Shown here one piece after another: positions 39,941 to 44,917 of a stretch of 64,000 bases of DNA. Source of the stretch: Dromiciops gliroides (Eukaryota > Chordata > Mammalia > Microbiotheria > Microbiotheriidae); assembly GCF_019393635.1 (NCBI RefSeq), contig NC_057861.1, forward strand, positions 308,795,468 to 308,859,467. The letters run 5' to 3'. The first letter of the stretch is position 1. Every line of letters starts with the position of its first letter. A model generated the notes under the pieces. It ran no database searches. It worked only from the letters and a program-made list of their open reading frames with translations, and was not told where the DNA came from. The position numbers and the translations under genes are program-made.

Positions 39941-41223
39941 CTAATTAGACTGAGACTCTCAGTATCTCCAGAACATAATATACATTTCTCTTCTGTACCG
40001 TGATTGACAATATTTCCTTATACTTCCTCCCATCCCTCCAGCCTTTCTGCCTAGTTTAATCCCACAAATCCTTCAAGACTCTGCTCTAGTCTGGCCCATA
40101 GTGATCACTTCCTCCTCTGAACTCCTCTTGGACTTAGTTGGCATTTAATCACAAACTGCCTTTTGTTATTATTTAACTGTTTGTGTGTCTGTTTTTTATC
40201 TGCCCAGTTAACTAGATTGTAGGAGAGGGCAGAAATATTTTTTTCCTGCTTCCTTTAATCCTTCATAACACCTGGCACAGTACTATGCACATAATAGATT
40301 CTCATGCAAATTGTTGGAATGAATGGATCAAATGATAAAGAATAAGTGACTTGCATGTTTGAATATTGGCAAATGATAGAACACTTCCAGGCCTAAATCC
40401 TTTTTCTTTGATATTCCACAAAATTGTTTCCATAAAGAAAAAAACCATAGTCCATAATTACACATATCATTAAAGATGCAATTAAAAATTTCCCATTCTA
40501 GCAGCTTTTAGGTTTCTCAAGCTAATCCCCTTTGGGCAGATTCTGATTTTCTGAAACTCCATGGGCACAGTGCACAGAGTAGTGAATCAAGCCCACTGTG
40601 ATTAGTGTCAGTCTGGGGATCTAGACAGATTCATCTTATACTTTAAACTGTTTGCTGTAGAATATTTCTCTCCTAGTGATATATGTAATTAGGGTCTAAA
40701 GGGAAAAACGGTTTCTGAGCCAAGTCATAAAGTTTTGGGGGCCCCAGGTGACAAATTGTTATCTTTTAGCTACTTTCCCTATAATGTCTACAAGAGCAAA
40801 AAAGTTCCACCCCAGAGGTGTCCAGGAGAGGGATAAAATGAACACATTTCAGAAACCGTGTAGACTCTCGACCACCTCAGTGTGGAAAATGGCTATAGGT
40901 CTATTTATATGGCTCTGCATTTTGTGAAGCACTCTCTTCACAAAGACCCCAGGAGGCAGATAGTACAACCAAGATGCATGAAGAGGAGTGACCCTCCCCA
41001 GCATCATGCAGCTAGTGAGTGTTGAAGCCAGAACTCAAACCCCCCAGGTATTCTGATTTCAAACCTAGAGTGCTTTCTATTACTACACAGTTCTAGTTTT
41101 CAGGGGCTCCTAAACAACTGGGAGGTATATTGGTTCTCAGTTGGATAAGGGGAACAGAGAGTGTTCCTCAGATTTTGTGGGAATGTCTGTTATTTAAATG
41201 TTCTTTGTGTTTTATTTGCCTAC

Positions 41224-41277
<54 letters not shown>

Positions 41278-43093
41278 ATAAATGTTTGTTCATCTCATGA
41301 TACGGAGTCTTTTGCTTGAAATGCCATGGAAAGAATTCTGGACTCTGGGTCAGAGGACATGGGTTCAAATCCTGACTGCCACTTTCTATTTGTGTAATCT
41401 TGGACAAATCTAATTTCTTTGGGCCTCAGTTTTCTCATTTGTAACAAGAGGGGTAAGTCTAGATGACCTCTAAGTTCCAAGTCTGTGATCCTATAAGTCA
41501 TGTTGTTTCAATGGCCTTTAATGGTGGGTGGGTCATAGTGGAAGATGCCAACTTCAAATGGGAGAAATGAACAGAACTTTCCCATTTACATAATGTTAAG
41601 GTAACTGAATCTGGAATCAATCAGCAAACATTTATTAATGGCCTATTATGTACCAGGTCCTGTGCTAAGCATTGGGGATACAAGAGGCAAAAGATAGTTC
41701 CTGACCTCAAGGAGCTTACAATCTAATGGGACAACATGCTAATAAATATATACAAACAAGCTATATGCAATATAAATAGGAAATCATTTACAGAAGGAAG
41801 GCACTAGAATTAAGAGGAGTTTGAGAAGGTTTTCAGGAAAAGATGAGATGAAAGCCAGAAAAGCCAGTAGGGAGAGCATTCCGGGCATGTAGAACAGACA
41901 GAGAAAAGTCCTAGAGCTGAGGGATGGAGTGATTGTGAGGTGGCCAGGAGGTCAGTGGACTAGATTGAAGAGTACATATTGGGGATTAAGGTATAAAAGA
42001 ATTGTAAAGGTAGGAAGTTACTAGTTATGAAGAGCTGTGAATGCCCAATAGAGCATTTTATATTTGCTGCTAGAAGCCATAGGGAGCCATTGAACTTTAT
42101 TGAGAAAGGGAGTGAGGGAGGGTAGAGTAACTCACGGGAAGTTAGCAGGTTAAATATCTGAGTGGTTGAGGTGTTTGAGGGAGTCAGATAAAATCCTAGC
42201 TCTGTTCCTTACTAGTTACAGAACTTTGGGCATGTCACTTAATAATAATAGTTAGTTTTATGAATTGCTTGACATAATCTATCACACTTGATTACATAAT
42301 TTATCATGCTTGATCTTCACAGTAGGTTTGTGAGATCAACACTCTGATTATCCACATTTTTACAAAGGTGGAAGCTGAGGCTTGAAGAAACCCATGATCA
42401 CACACCTCTTAAATTTCAGAAGCAAGATTTTGGAGGGGGTGATGCTGGGGAGGTAGGCGAGGTTAAGTGACTTGCCCAGAATTACACAGCTAGTAAGTGA
42501 CTGAGGCAAGATTTGAACTCAGGTCCTCCTGACTCCAGGGCCAGTGCTCTATGCACTACGCTGCCTAGCTGCCCCCACAAAGAAAGATTTTTAGATAGGT
42601 TTCCTGACTTAAGTGTCTGCACTCTGTGCTTTAACCTCGTAATGAGTCCAAGTCCCAGTTTCCTCATAAAGGATTAGACTAAATAATCTCTAAGGCCCTT
42701 ATGAGGTATAAGGTTAATGATCTTAATCATATTTTAAAACTTTAAAATTTATATTATGGTTGAAAAAATCACAGCATTAATTTTTTGGAGCATGGCCTTT
42801 TATTTTGGGGAAAAAATGGAAGTTAGCTACCTGGACAATTAAATGACAGTATGGACCAGTGTGCTATGAACTGGCCAGGGTGTCCTGCAGACTTCCTCAG
42901 AGCTGGTCAGTTCTCTGGAGAAAGGCAGAATAAGCTGTGTAAATCAGTAGCAACTGTGTGATGGGGATTGTCACCTTAAATTTTTATCTTGGACTTCCAA
43001 CTGATTCCATTAATTTCATGTGATCTCTTCTACAGTGAATTCATGGCTGAAGACACCTCTCCCTATCTGATGCTAATTAGACTACGGAAATAA
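7724..43093 (+). CDS. CCDC68: CCDC68, coiled-coil domain-containing protein 68 (complete CDS, ten exons)
   Basis: Ten exons at 7724-7846, 9375-9461, 11049-11192, 12010-12135, 14502-14630, 24731-24813, 30519-30624, 31990-32073, 37959-38035 and 43036-43093 join into one uninterrupted frame of 338 codons plus TAA. All introns are GT-AG. The product reads as human CCDC68 (about 335 residues) throughout, with blocks such as LYESTSAHIIEETEYVKK, KGKDLQLLEMNKENEVLKIK, KITELENLVQRME, IHSQHQNLRSVIQE and the C-terminal SPYLMLIRLRK. From about residue 95 to 290 it is rich in Leu, Lys, Glu and Gln with heptad-like spacing, as expected for a long coiled coil; there is no signal peptide or membrane segment. 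From published work on the family, CCDC68 sits on subdistal appendages of the mother centriole and helps anchor microtubules. The start is the first ATG after the acceptor; a second Met lies five codons on. It converges on RAB27B. Identity is from recalled family sequence, not a search. Confidence 0.95.
7847..8369 (+). other. CCDC68 intron, no feature seen
   Basis: This is unique-looking AT-rich intron sequence. Confidence 0.5.
8370..8620 (+). mobile_element. MAR1-type SINE (long form with RTE-like tail), sense
   Basis: A tRNA-like head (GGTGGCACAGTGGTTAAAG) and core are followed by CCTCATCTGTAAAATGAGCT, CAACCACTCCAGTATCTTTG, GTCATGAAGAGTCAGACATG and a CAACAA end. This is the 3' part typical of the marsupial MAR1 family. 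Confidence 0.8.
8640..8880 (+). mobile_element. L2 3' end, followed by a MIR scrap
   Basis: GGGCTCTTCATAGGGACTTTG through AGTAGGTACCCAATAAATAT is the usual L2 3' terminus. An antisense MIR-like piece (AAATGGGGAAATTGAGGCA) follows at 8825. Confidence 0.55.
8881..9374 (+). other. CCDC68 intron, nothing recognised
   Basis: No repeat is seen. The pyrimidine tract of the exon 2 acceptor closes it. Confidence 0.5.
9375..9461 (+). CDS. CCDC68: CCDC68 coding exon 2
   Basis: The exon is 87 nt (29 codons, phase 0 to 0) after a pyrimidine-rich acceptor TTTCTACAG and before donor AAG/gtattg. It encodes IRSTLEKIRYQIFKDDIGHK and then NTNHKLDAK. The NHKLDAK end matches human CCDC68. Confidence 0.92.
9462..11048 (+). 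other. CCDC68 intron 2 with an old tRNA/MIR-type SINE
   Basis: An L2-like scrap (TTGTGCAGATAACGTGTTAGGC) lies near 9745. A SINE of a third tail type lies at 10421-10640 (CACTGTGGCATCATGG head, TCTGGGCAAGTCACCTGAACC core, CAGGAGTTCCTCATCCAGAG tail). The rest is unassigned. Confidence 0.5.
11049..11192 (+). CDS. CCDC68: CCDC68 coding exon 3
   Basis: The exon is 144 nt (48 codons, phase 0 to 0), with acceptor TTCATTCCAG and donor AAG/gtgtgg. The first half, with HCCHNTDGGPES and SCSNFD, is variable. The second half, GKDLQLLEMNKENEVLKIK, is strongly conserved and opens the coiled coil. Confidence 0.93.
11193..12009 (+). other. CCDC68 intron 3, nothing recognised
   Basis: No interspersed repeat is recognised in this 0.8-kb intron. 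Confidence 0.5.
12010..12135 (+). CDS. CCDC68: CCDC68 coding exon 4
   Basis: The exon is 126 nt (42 codons, phase 0 to 0), with acceptor TTTTTTAG and donor CAG/gtataa. It encodes LEASREAGAAALRNVAQKLF followed by DTYQKQSEELRKKHEDDKKL and LQ, a charged helical segment. Its last bases CTACAG matter for the recursive-splice observation at exon 5. Confidence 0.93.
12395..12545 (+). mobile_element. MIR/THER1-like SINE fragment
   Basis: GAGCCTTGGTTGTGGAGTCA, GATGACCTCTGGTCCC and CCCTTCCAACTCTAAGTC show the MIR order. Confidence 0.6.
12840..13025 (+). mobile_element. MIR/THER1-like SINE
   Basis: GGCATAGTACAGGTGGAAG, CAAATCACTTCACCTTCCTG, CCTCAGTTACCTCATCTATA and CTTCCAGCTCCAATATTC follow the family order. 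Confidence 0.6.
13275..13535 (-). mobile_element. Near full-length MIR, antisense
   Basis: AAGCATTTATTGCCC, CTCTGTGCTAAGTTCTTTGC, GAGGAAACTGAGGCAAACAG, GTCACACTAGTAAGTGTCTG and CCTGACTCTAGACCCAGAAC give the whole antisense order, including the L2-related tail. Confidence 0.75.
13620..13815 (+). mobile_element. MIR/THER1-like SINE, sense
   Basis: CCTCTCTGGGCCTCAGTTTC, TTCATCTGTAAAATGAAAGG and CCTAGTCCTAAAGTATGATCC are diagnostic. Confidence 0.65.
13926..14099 (-). mobile_element. Marsupial CORE-SINE, antisense, with GTTTT-rich tail
   Basis: A 10-bp duplication, ATCCATTCTT, lies at 13916-13925 and 14100-14109. The CTCATTGCC(TGC) end type is seen as GCAGGCAATGAGGG. Confidence 0.88.
14129..14295 (-). 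mobile_element. Marsupial CORE-SINE, antisense, directly after another copy
   Basis: A perfect 17-bp duplication, TAGAAATAGCATTTTTC, lies at 14112-14128 and 14296-14312. The copy ends about 200 bp before CCDC68 exon 5. Confidence 0.9.
14502..14630 (+). CDS. CCDC68: CCDC68 coding exon 5
   Basis: The exon is 129 nt (43 codons, phase 0 to 0), with acceptor TTTTCCCATCACAG and donor GAG/gtaagc. It encodes VSKLEKEQKFKQHVESLKQV, then TERLEGKHSKITELENLVQR and MEE, all coiled coil. Its first six bases, GTGAGC, themselves look like a donor site. The frame stays open on both sides (14343-14786), but only the exon is conserved. Confidence 0.93.
14631..14987 (+). other. Start of CCDC68 intron 5, nothing recognised
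   Basis: The reading frame of exon 5 runs on to 14786, but the sequence is not like the human protein. Confidence 0.5.
14988..15375 (+). mobile_element. L1 3' UTR fragment, sense, split by a SINE
   Basis: ATTGAACACTTCATATAATG, GGTTAGTTTTACTGAG and GGTGATGTAAAAACAAAAAT match the fragments at 775 and 62990. The SINE at 15190-15339 interrupts its last 40 bases. Confidence 0.5.
15190..15339 (-). mobile_element. Marsupial CORE-SINE, antisense, TTTA tail
   Basis: A perfect 12-bp duplication, AAAAATTTATTT, lies at 15178-15189 and 15340-15351. The body has the CCAACTGCC end form. Confidence 0.88.
15485..16310 (-). mobile_element. L1 pieces, antisense, with an L2 3' end between
   Basis: 15485-15650 is L1 3' UTR-like (TCTGAGAGTCATCCCTTGCA). 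15710-15815 is a sense L2 end (CAAGGACTATCTTTTGCC, CACTTAATAAATAT). 16070-16310 is L1 again (CAGAGTCAAAGGGTATGGAT, TTCCAAATTGCTTTCC, GATTTGCATTTAG). Confidence 0.5.
16325..16590 (-). mobile_element. Near full-length MIR, antisense
   Basis: AGTTTGCAGAGTACTTTACA, ATCCTCACAACAGCCC, GAGGAAACTGGGGCACATAG, GGGTCACATAGCTAGTAAG and TTGAACTCAGATCTTCCTG are in antisense order. Confidence 0.75.
16757..17200 (-). mobile_element. L1 3' end, antisense, older copy
   Basis: TTTCATCATGAGTCCTTTGG, ATTGTCTTGGATCACTGC and CAACTCACTTTGCATCAG parallel the next copy, with clear divergence. Confidence 0.65.
17201..18440 (-). mobile_element. L1 3' end, antisense, second copy with nested SINE
   Basis: GAGGTAGTTTTCAACATTTG, AAGACAGCAAGCATTCTGAT, GAAAGAAGAATCAGAACAAA, TTCTCCTGGTTCTGCTCATC, AGTGGTATTGCTGG and GGACCAGTTCACTACTCC run in order of the marsupial L1 3' end. 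The SINE 18100-18273 is nested. It abuts the older copy and repeats its landmarks. Confidence 0.75.
18100..18273 (-). mobile_element. Marsupial CORE-SINE, antisense, nested in L1
   Basis: The duplication AGTGAATTTTT lies at 18089-18099 and 18274-18284. The tail is TTTTG repeats, and the end type is GCAGGGCAATGAGGG. Confidence 0.88.
18441..19450 (+). other. CCDC68 intron 5, mostly unassigned
   Basis: An AT-rich run lies at 18460-18560. A probable MIR piece lies at 18715-18855 (CTCGTGTGACCTTGACCTC, CATCCTGCTCTGGATCCATG). Nothing else is seen. Confidence 0.45.
19515..19780 (-). mobile_element. Marsupial CORE-SINE, antisense, with long TTTA/TTCA microsatellite tail
   Basis: The body is 19646-19780. 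The tail side has grown into about 130 bp of TTTA, TTCA and TCTA units (19515-19645). The duplication AACTCCTTTATTT lies at 19502-19514 and 19781-19793. It splits a MIR-like copy (19455-19500 and 19794-19950). Confidence 0.88.
19951..20579 (+). other. CCDC68 intron 5, nothing recognised
   Basis: A C-homopolymer of about 14 bases lies near 20528. No repeat family is recognised. Confidence 0.45.
20580..20774 (+). repeat. TATG/TATA/GTGT-rich microsatellite block
   Basis: Interrupted TA, TG and CATA units make up most of this block and continue at 21057-21560. Confidence 0.8.
20775..21056 (+). mobile_element. MAR1-type SINE, sense
   Basis: AGGTAGGTGGCACAGTGGAT, CTTCATCTGTAAAATGAGTT, CTCCAGTGTCTTTGCCAAG and ACGACTGAAAAACAACTAAA end in a CAACAA-type tail. 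It lies inside the AT-rich block. Confidence 0.82.
21057..21560 (+). repeat. ACATATA-type AT-rich microsatellite block
   Basis: Degenerate TATA, ACATA and ATGTA units run over 500 bp, with a short unique stretch around 21230-21290. Confidence 0.75.
21561..22198 (+). other. CCDC68 intron 5, mostly unassigned
   Basis: A worn antisense MIR piece lies at 21800-21905 (GGCAAGACTTGAACCTAGGT). The rest is unassigned. Confidence 0.4.
22199..22412. repeat. 41-bp inverted repeat enclosing TA and TG/TA dinucleotide tracts
   Basis: The arm at 22199-22239 is the reverse complement of 22372-22412 with three mismatches in 41. The inner 19 bases, CTTTAGGCCAGTCATGTAA, match perfectly. Between the arms lie a TA tract (22240-22286), a 14-base partial arm copy in right-arm orientation (22291-22304) and TG/TA tracts. 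Confidence 0.9.
22415..22582 (-). mobile_element. Marsupial CORE-SINE, antisense, TTTG tail
   Basis: GGCAATTGGAGTTAAGTGAC through ACCTAGCTGCCCC, with a small deletion near the 5' end. Confidence 0.85.
22745..22870 (+). mobile_element. L2-like fragment
   Basis: AACAAATGTTTATTAAATAT, GCATTATGCTAAGCACTGGG and CTGTCTTTAAGGAGCTTATA are the common L2 3' UTR landmarks. Confidence 0.55.
22892..23880 (-). mobile_element. L1, antisense, with nested SINE
   Basis: TTTGAGTGTGAGATGAAACC, CATATCCTTTGTTCACTTTT, TTCTCAGTTGACTACTTCT, GTGGCAGTGAAAGG and TGGGAGTTCTTCCTAGG follow the same order as the copy at 3110-5235. Microsatellite TATA lies at 23330-23350. Confidence 0.65.
23003..23152 (-). mobile_element. 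Marsupial CORE-SINE, antisense, nested in L1
   Basis: The duplication ACCCCAGG(G)TTTGTTT lies at 22987-23002 and 23153-23167. The body is close to consensus. Confidence 0.9.
23881..24730 (+). other. End of CCDC68 intron 5, nothing recognised
   Basis: The sequence is AT-rich without clear repeats. It ends in the exon 6 acceptor. Confidence 0.45.
24731..24813 (+). CDS. CCDC68: CCDC68 coding exon 6
   Basis: The exon is 83 nt, phase 0 to 2, with acceptor TTTTTTCCTTAG. It encodes EKKLLLERKVSLQMKLEHLR and then LNSKNAK plus two bases of a Ser codon. The donor AAG/gtttgc is weak compared with the others in the gene, having T instead of A at +3 and +4 T, +6 C. Confidence 0.9.
24814..25465 (+). other. 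CCDC68 intron 6, start
   Basis: Unassigned apart from a TATG/TATA/TGTG microsatellite at about 25055-25170. Confidence 0.5.
25466..25722 (-). mobile_element. MAR1-type SINE, antisense
   Basis: TTGTTGTTCAGTAATTTTTC, GGGGTTTTCTTGGCAG, TTCTTCTCCAACTCATTTG, GGTTAAGTGACTTGACC and CCACTGTACCACCTAACTGC are in antisense order. Confidence 0.82.
25723..28024 (+). other. CCDC68 intron 6, largely unassigned
   Basis: 25850-26280 is more GC-rich than its surroundings, without a frame or family I recognise. An L2-like end lies near 27945-28024. The rest gives no clear signal. Confidence 0.4.
28025..28215 (+). mobile_element. tRNA/MIR-type SINE, third tail type
   Basis: CATGTAGTGGATAGAGAACT, TTGGCTGTGTGACTGG, CTCTCTAAGACTATAGG and CAGGAGTTCACTACC share order with copies at 10421, 35915 and 52345. 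Confidence 0.6.
28295..29110 (-). mobile_element. L1 3' end, antisense
   Basis: GTTGTTCTGGTTCTGCTC, CATACAAGTCTTCCTGGATT, TAGTTCAGTTATTCCCC and AGAATGGCTGGACCAATTCA are in L1 antisense order. A GT tract (29035-29072) replaces the usual sequence at its end. Confidence 0.7.
29035..29072 (+). repeat. GT dinucleotide repeat
   Basis: About 18 GT units. Confidence 0.92.
29340..30075 (-). mobile_element. L1 3' end, antisense, with SINE and MIR-like insertions
   Basis: CATAGTCCCCCACCTGAAGA, CATCAGTTCATACAGATCTC and ACAATAATGTTCCATTCTG mark L1. The SINE 29375-29495 and a MIR-like copy at 29686-29862 (TGAGCCTTAGTTTCTTCATT) interrupt it. Confidence 0.55.
29375..29495 (+). mobile_element. Marsupial CORE-SINE, sense, with internal deletion
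   Basis: GGGGCAGCTAGATGG through CTTAACCGTGATTGC. The CCTCAGACACTTAC...TAGCTG segment is missing. The duplication TTTCTTTATG lies at 29365-29374 and 29496-29505. Confidence 0.85.
30076..30518 (+). other. End of CCDC68 intron 6, unassigned
   Basis: A somewhat GC-richer patch at 30230-30420 has no recognisable family. Confidence 0.4.
30519..30624 (+). CDS. CCDC68: CCDC68 coding exon 7
   Basis: The exon is 106 nt, phase 2 to 0, with acceptor CCCTTTCCTCCCCAG and donor GAG/gtcagt. It completes Ser and continues CKDLQTEISTLQRQISYLQF, then MIHSQHQNLRSVIQE. The IHSQHQNLRSVIQE block is nearly identical to human. Confidence 0.93.
30625..31989 (+). other. CCDC68 intron 7 with MIR-like and L2-like pieces
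   Basis: An antisense MIR3-like copy lies at 31285-31435 (TTGCAGGTGAGGAAACTGAG) and an L2-like piece at 31440-31560 (AAGCACCTACTATGTGCCAG). The rest is unassigned. Confidence 0.5.
31990..32073 (+). CDS. CCDC68: CCDC68 coding exon 8
   Basis: The exon is 84 nt (28 codons, phase 0 to 0), with acceptor CTAATTCTTAG and donor CAG/gtaagg. It encodes MEGLKNDVQEQDKRIETLKE followed by KVNVLEAQ, the last part of the coiled coil. Confidence 0.93.
32500..33850 (+). mobile_element. Long old LINE-derived repeat (L2/CR1-like), about 1.35 kb
   Basis: CAGCCAGTGGAGTTTATTGA, GGGATGATGTGGTCC, CAGTTTTGGACATGTTGAAT, GAATCATCAGCGTAGAG, CTGGGACACCCAAGG, AGAGCAGTTTCAGTTGAATG and GGTTGGAAGCCAGACTG are known landmarks of a widespread mammalian repeat that I link to L2/CR1-type LINEs. 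The exact family is uncertain. A related 5' piece lies at 41620-42140. Confidence 0.55.
33925..34090 (+). mobile_element. L2 3' end, sense
   Basis: TATCCTGCTTGAGAACAGG, GGTTAGCACAGTGTCTAATA and TTCTTAATAAATGCTTGTTG. Confidence 0.65.
34091..35155 (+). other. CCDC68 intron 8, nothing recognised
   Basis: Unassigned sequence without repeats I know. Confidence 0.45.
35172..35311 (-). mobile_element. Marsupial CORE-SINE, antisense
   Basis: The duplication CTCTGTAGAAATTCTT (35156-35171) versus CTCTGTTGAGATTCTT (35312-35327) flanks a complete body. Confidence 0.88.
35328..35914 (+). other. CCDC68 intron 8, nothing recognised
   Basis: Unassigned. Confidence 0.45.
35915..36140 (+). mobile_element. 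tRNA/MIR-type SINE, third tail type
   Basis: AACCCAGGAAGACCTGGGCT, GCGTGACCCTGGGCAAGTCA, CAAGTTGCAGAAGGGCCAAC and AGAGGGAGTTCACTTACC, with an end in ATGCTAATGAAATGACAAG. Confidence 0.65.
36260..36366 (+). repeat. Hexanucleotide CTACAN minisatellite
   Basis: About 17 units with a 6-bp period (CTATAC, CTACAG, CTACAA, CTACAT) grade into CACATA/TATACA sequence to about 36660. The long open frame here comes from the repeat period. Confidence 0.85.
36367..36665 (+). repeat. ACATATA/TGTACA-rich microsatellite block
   Basis: Degenerate alternating purine-pyrimidine sequence. Confidence 0.75.
36790..37790 (-). mobile_element. L1 ORF2 fragment, antisense
   Basis: ACCCATTTTGACCTTATCTT, AGAGTTTTTATCAAATAG, TATCCTGCAACTTGCTAAAG and TGATCCTCTGGGATTCTTC are in the order of L1 ORF2 antisense. 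An AT tract at 37501-37548 lies inside. Confidence 0.65.
37501..37548 (+). repeat. AT dinucleotide repeat
   Basis: About 24 AT units, 400 bp before exon 9. Confidence 0.95.
37959..38035 (+). CDS. CCDC68: CCDC68 coding exon 9
   Basis: The exon is 77 nt, phase 0 to 2, with acceptor TTTCAATTTTAG and donor AAG/gtaagg. It encodes NKDLKSKIEIWSDNSKMKAS and then KGVST. This segment leaves the heptad pattern and is less conserved. Confidence 0.88.
38036..39419 (+). other. CCDC68 intron 9, start; worn MIR-like pieces
   Basis: A divergent SINE-like region lies at 38195-38610 (GACACATACTAGCTGTAG; GAGTTCTTAACATGGG). An L2-like scrap lies at 38815-38865 (AGCATGTGCCTGGCACAAAG). The rest is unassigned. Confidence 0.4.
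39420..40330 (+). mobile_element. L2 3' UTR, long copy, sense
   Basis: TTGCTCCCTTGCTTAAAATT, GAGGATGAAATCCAACTTC, TTAGCCTGACATTCGAGGCC, CATCCACAAGCAGG, AATCCTTCAAGACTCTGCTC, CTTCCTCCTCTGAACTC and ACACCTGGCACAGTACTATG follow L2 order. A CA tract at 39881-39934 lies inside. Confidence 0.75.
39881..39934 (+). repeat. CA dinucleotide repeat
   Basis: About 25 CA units in the L2 copy. Confidence 0.95.
40331..41220 (+). other. CCDC68 intron 9, partly MIR
   Basis: An antisense MIR-like copy lies at 40915-41090 (CAGCATCATGCAGCTAGTGA). 40331-40914 is unassigned. Confidence 0.45.
41228..41280 (+). repeat. TG dinucleotide repeat
   Basis: About 22 TG units ending in TATATGTATA. Confidence 0.95.
41320..41500 (+). 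mobile_element. MIR/THER1-like SINE, sense
   Basis: GACATGGGTTCAAATCCTGA, GGGCCTCAGTTTTCTCATTT and TAGATGACCTCTAAGTTCC. Confidence 0.7.
41620..42140 (+). mobile_element. Old LINE-derived repeat (L2/CR1-like)
   Basis: ACATTTATTAATGGCCTATT, GTGCTAAGCATTGGGGATAC, CTCAAGGAGCTTACAATC, GGGAGAGCATTCCGGGC and AAGCCATAGGGAGCCATTGA. Its last 60 bases correspond to the first bases of the repeat at 32500. Confidence 0.6.
42240..42650 (-). mobile_element. MIR, antisense, split by a SINE
   Basis: Worn MIR landmarks (GCTTGATCTTCACAGTAGG, GGTGGAAGCTGAGGCTTG) occur on one side and TTTCCTGACTTAAGTGTC on the other side of the insertion at 42433-42577. Confidence 0.5.
42433..42577 (-). mobile_element. Marsupial CORE-SINE, antisense, nested in MIR
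   Basis: GGTTAAGTGACTTGCCC through CTGCCTAGCTGCCCC. An imperfect duplication of AAG(C/A)AAGATTTT lies on both sides. Confidence 0.85.
43036..43093 (+). CDS. CCDC68: CCDC68 coding exon 10 (C-terminus and stop)
   Basis: The acceptor CTCTTCTACAG ends at 43035. The exon completes Ser, then encodes EFMAEDTSPYLMLIRLRK and TAA at 43091-43093. The SPYLMLIRLRK end is the hallmark of CCDC68. Confidence 0.93.
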
Positions 43094-43650
43094 ACCTTTG
43101 ACATGTATTGGATTATGGGAGCTCCAGAAGACTCCTTATTATGCTGGCCTCTGTTTTTGAATGAGCTCTACTGTTTGATATATTTTAAAAACATAGCCTA
43201 AATGAGAATGTTAATTTGCTGCTGTCTCTGATCTTCCAAAGGTTACCCAGGGGTGGGTAGAGACATTTCGCTCTGCTTGGTGGGAAGAGAATGCTCAGAT
43301 CAGTCAGACAAGCATTTGGGTAAGAAAGCAACTTCCCCAGTACTGGGATTTTGCCATCCTGAACTAATGGGGAAATTTGCTTCTTCCCCATGGAAAACAC
43401 TTGATTCTCTTTTCGAACTTGTTTGGTGTACTGGATGTAAAATAGAACCTTGCATATTGTAATTACAAATTCCCGCAGTGCGTTTTCATTTGATATGGGA
43501 GACGATCCCCTTAGGATGATAAAAGGAAATTTGGTTGGCCAGATGCCACCAAGAAGTGACACCCTGGGAATGAGTTATTTTAGATGAGGAACAGGAAGAG
43601 TTGGGGGCCACTAATGGACCACTGAATAAATTTCTGTTCTATTGCACTAT
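43094..43650 (+). other. CCDC68: Probable CCDC68 3' UTR
   Basis: This is non-repetitive sequence between the CCDC68 stop and a canonical AATAAA at 43625-43630. No SINE or LINE similarity is seen inside. The downstream GT-rich element is poor, so the true end may be further on (another AATAAA lies at 44053-44058, inside an old MIR). Confidence 0.5.
43625..43630 (+). promoter_or_regulatory. AATAAA, candidate CCDC68 poly(A) signal
   Basis: This is a canonical hexamer 532 bp after the stop codon, followed by TTTCTGTTCTATTGCA. It is the first AATAAA in this orientation after the stop. Confidence 0.4.
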
Positions 43651-43869
43651 ACAACGTTACTTAGAATCAGGATTACAACTTGAGTGCCTGACTCTCATCT
43701 AGGACTGTCAGCTTCCATTTGTAGATTGATAGATGTCCTTGTTAGGAATGACATCAACTGAAAAAGGAGATCCTACATATTTGACTCTTAGATTTTAAAA
43801 CATTCTTTAAGAATTTGAATGTTTCTAATAGGAAATGGTTTTTTTTTTTTCCCATCACATAGGTCGTTA

Positions 43870-44060
43870 TTAAAGAAGGCAGTATAAGATAGTGGGTTAG
43901 GAGACAGAAGATCTGGATTCAGGTCCCAGCTCAGTCACTTATACTTTTGGACCTCAAGCAGGTCACATAAATCCAGGCTTCAGTTTCTTCATCTGTGTAG
44001 TGTGAAAACTCATCTCTAAGAATCTTCCAGCTATAGTTTCTGTGTGTTTATGAATAAAGC
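43870..44060 (+). mobile_element. MIR/THER1-like SINE, sense
   Basis: GATCTGGATTCAGGTCCCAG, CTTCAGTTTCTTCATCTGTG and AATCTTCCAGCTATAG. Confidence 0.65.
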
Positions 44061-44750
44061 CACCAAGATATTCCATCATTTTCCCAAAATGTGAAATGAG
44101 GTTGGGATGGGTAGATTGACTGACCTCTGAAGGTCAAGGTCATATCTCCACATATCATAAGGATATCAAAAGGATAGAGCCATTGTGCTAAAATTAATTT
44201 TTATACCAGTTATTTCACATAGTATACCAAGGTTGCTATCATAATTTGTTGACTTTTAGTCCAAGTTTCCCATATCCAACACCCAAGTTATTATTGCACA
44301 TCCATTGTCTGGTGTCATTTCCCAGAAGGACATCGATCTTTGTTCCATCAGAGTCATGGTGCCTTGGCACATGCTCCAAGTCATCTTATAACTATGGAAA
44401 ACACCCATTTCTTTGCTTTTTTAAAAGTAAGTTGATGACAACTCAGGTTATCATGTGAATTCTCAATGGTAGATCTGCAGAAAACTTGGCATGTCTCTGA
44501 AGACCTTACTAATATTGAGTTGGCATTCCATAAGAATTACATGGTTTTTGATACAGGACCTTTGCAAGAATTCAAAGCTTTTAAAATTCTTTCCTGGGCA
44601 CATCTGGATGGAAAACTAAGACATTTCATATTCATTCAAGCTTTTGCCTTATAGATAGGAAAGTTTACTTGTCCACAAGTAAAATACCTATTGACTTTGA
44701 TTACTGCTTCTCTTCTCATACATTATTTTAGATTTCAGATCTGTTCAGTT
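44061..44750. other. Intergenic, nothing recognised
   Basis: Unassigned sequence between the two convergent genes. Confidence 0.5.
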
Positions 44751-44766
44751 AAGAGGTCATCTGTTT

Positions 44767-44917
44767 AGGGGCAGCTAGGTGGCGCAGTGGATAGAGCACC
44801 GGCCCTGGAGTCAGGAGTACCTGAGTTCAAATCCGGCCTCGGACACTTAACACTTACTGGCTGTGTGACCCTGGGCAAGTCACTTAACCCCAATTGCCTC
44901 ACTTAAAAAAAAAAAAA
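44767..44917 (+). mobile_element. Marsupial CORE-SINE, sense, intact and very close to consensus
   Basis: The body runs from GGGGCAGCTAGGTGGCGCAG to CCCCAATTGCCTCAC, then an uninterrupted run of about 16 A. A perfect 16-bp duplication, AAGAGGTCATCTGTTT, lies at 44751-44766 and 44918-44933. Confidence 0.95.

Noticed and set aside
44768-44840. tRNA gene (A and B box-like sequence GGTGGCGCAGTGG and GAGTTCAAATCC)
   Set aside because: It is the tRNA-derived head of a SINE. The cloverleaf is not complete and the same head occurs in over 20 copies.
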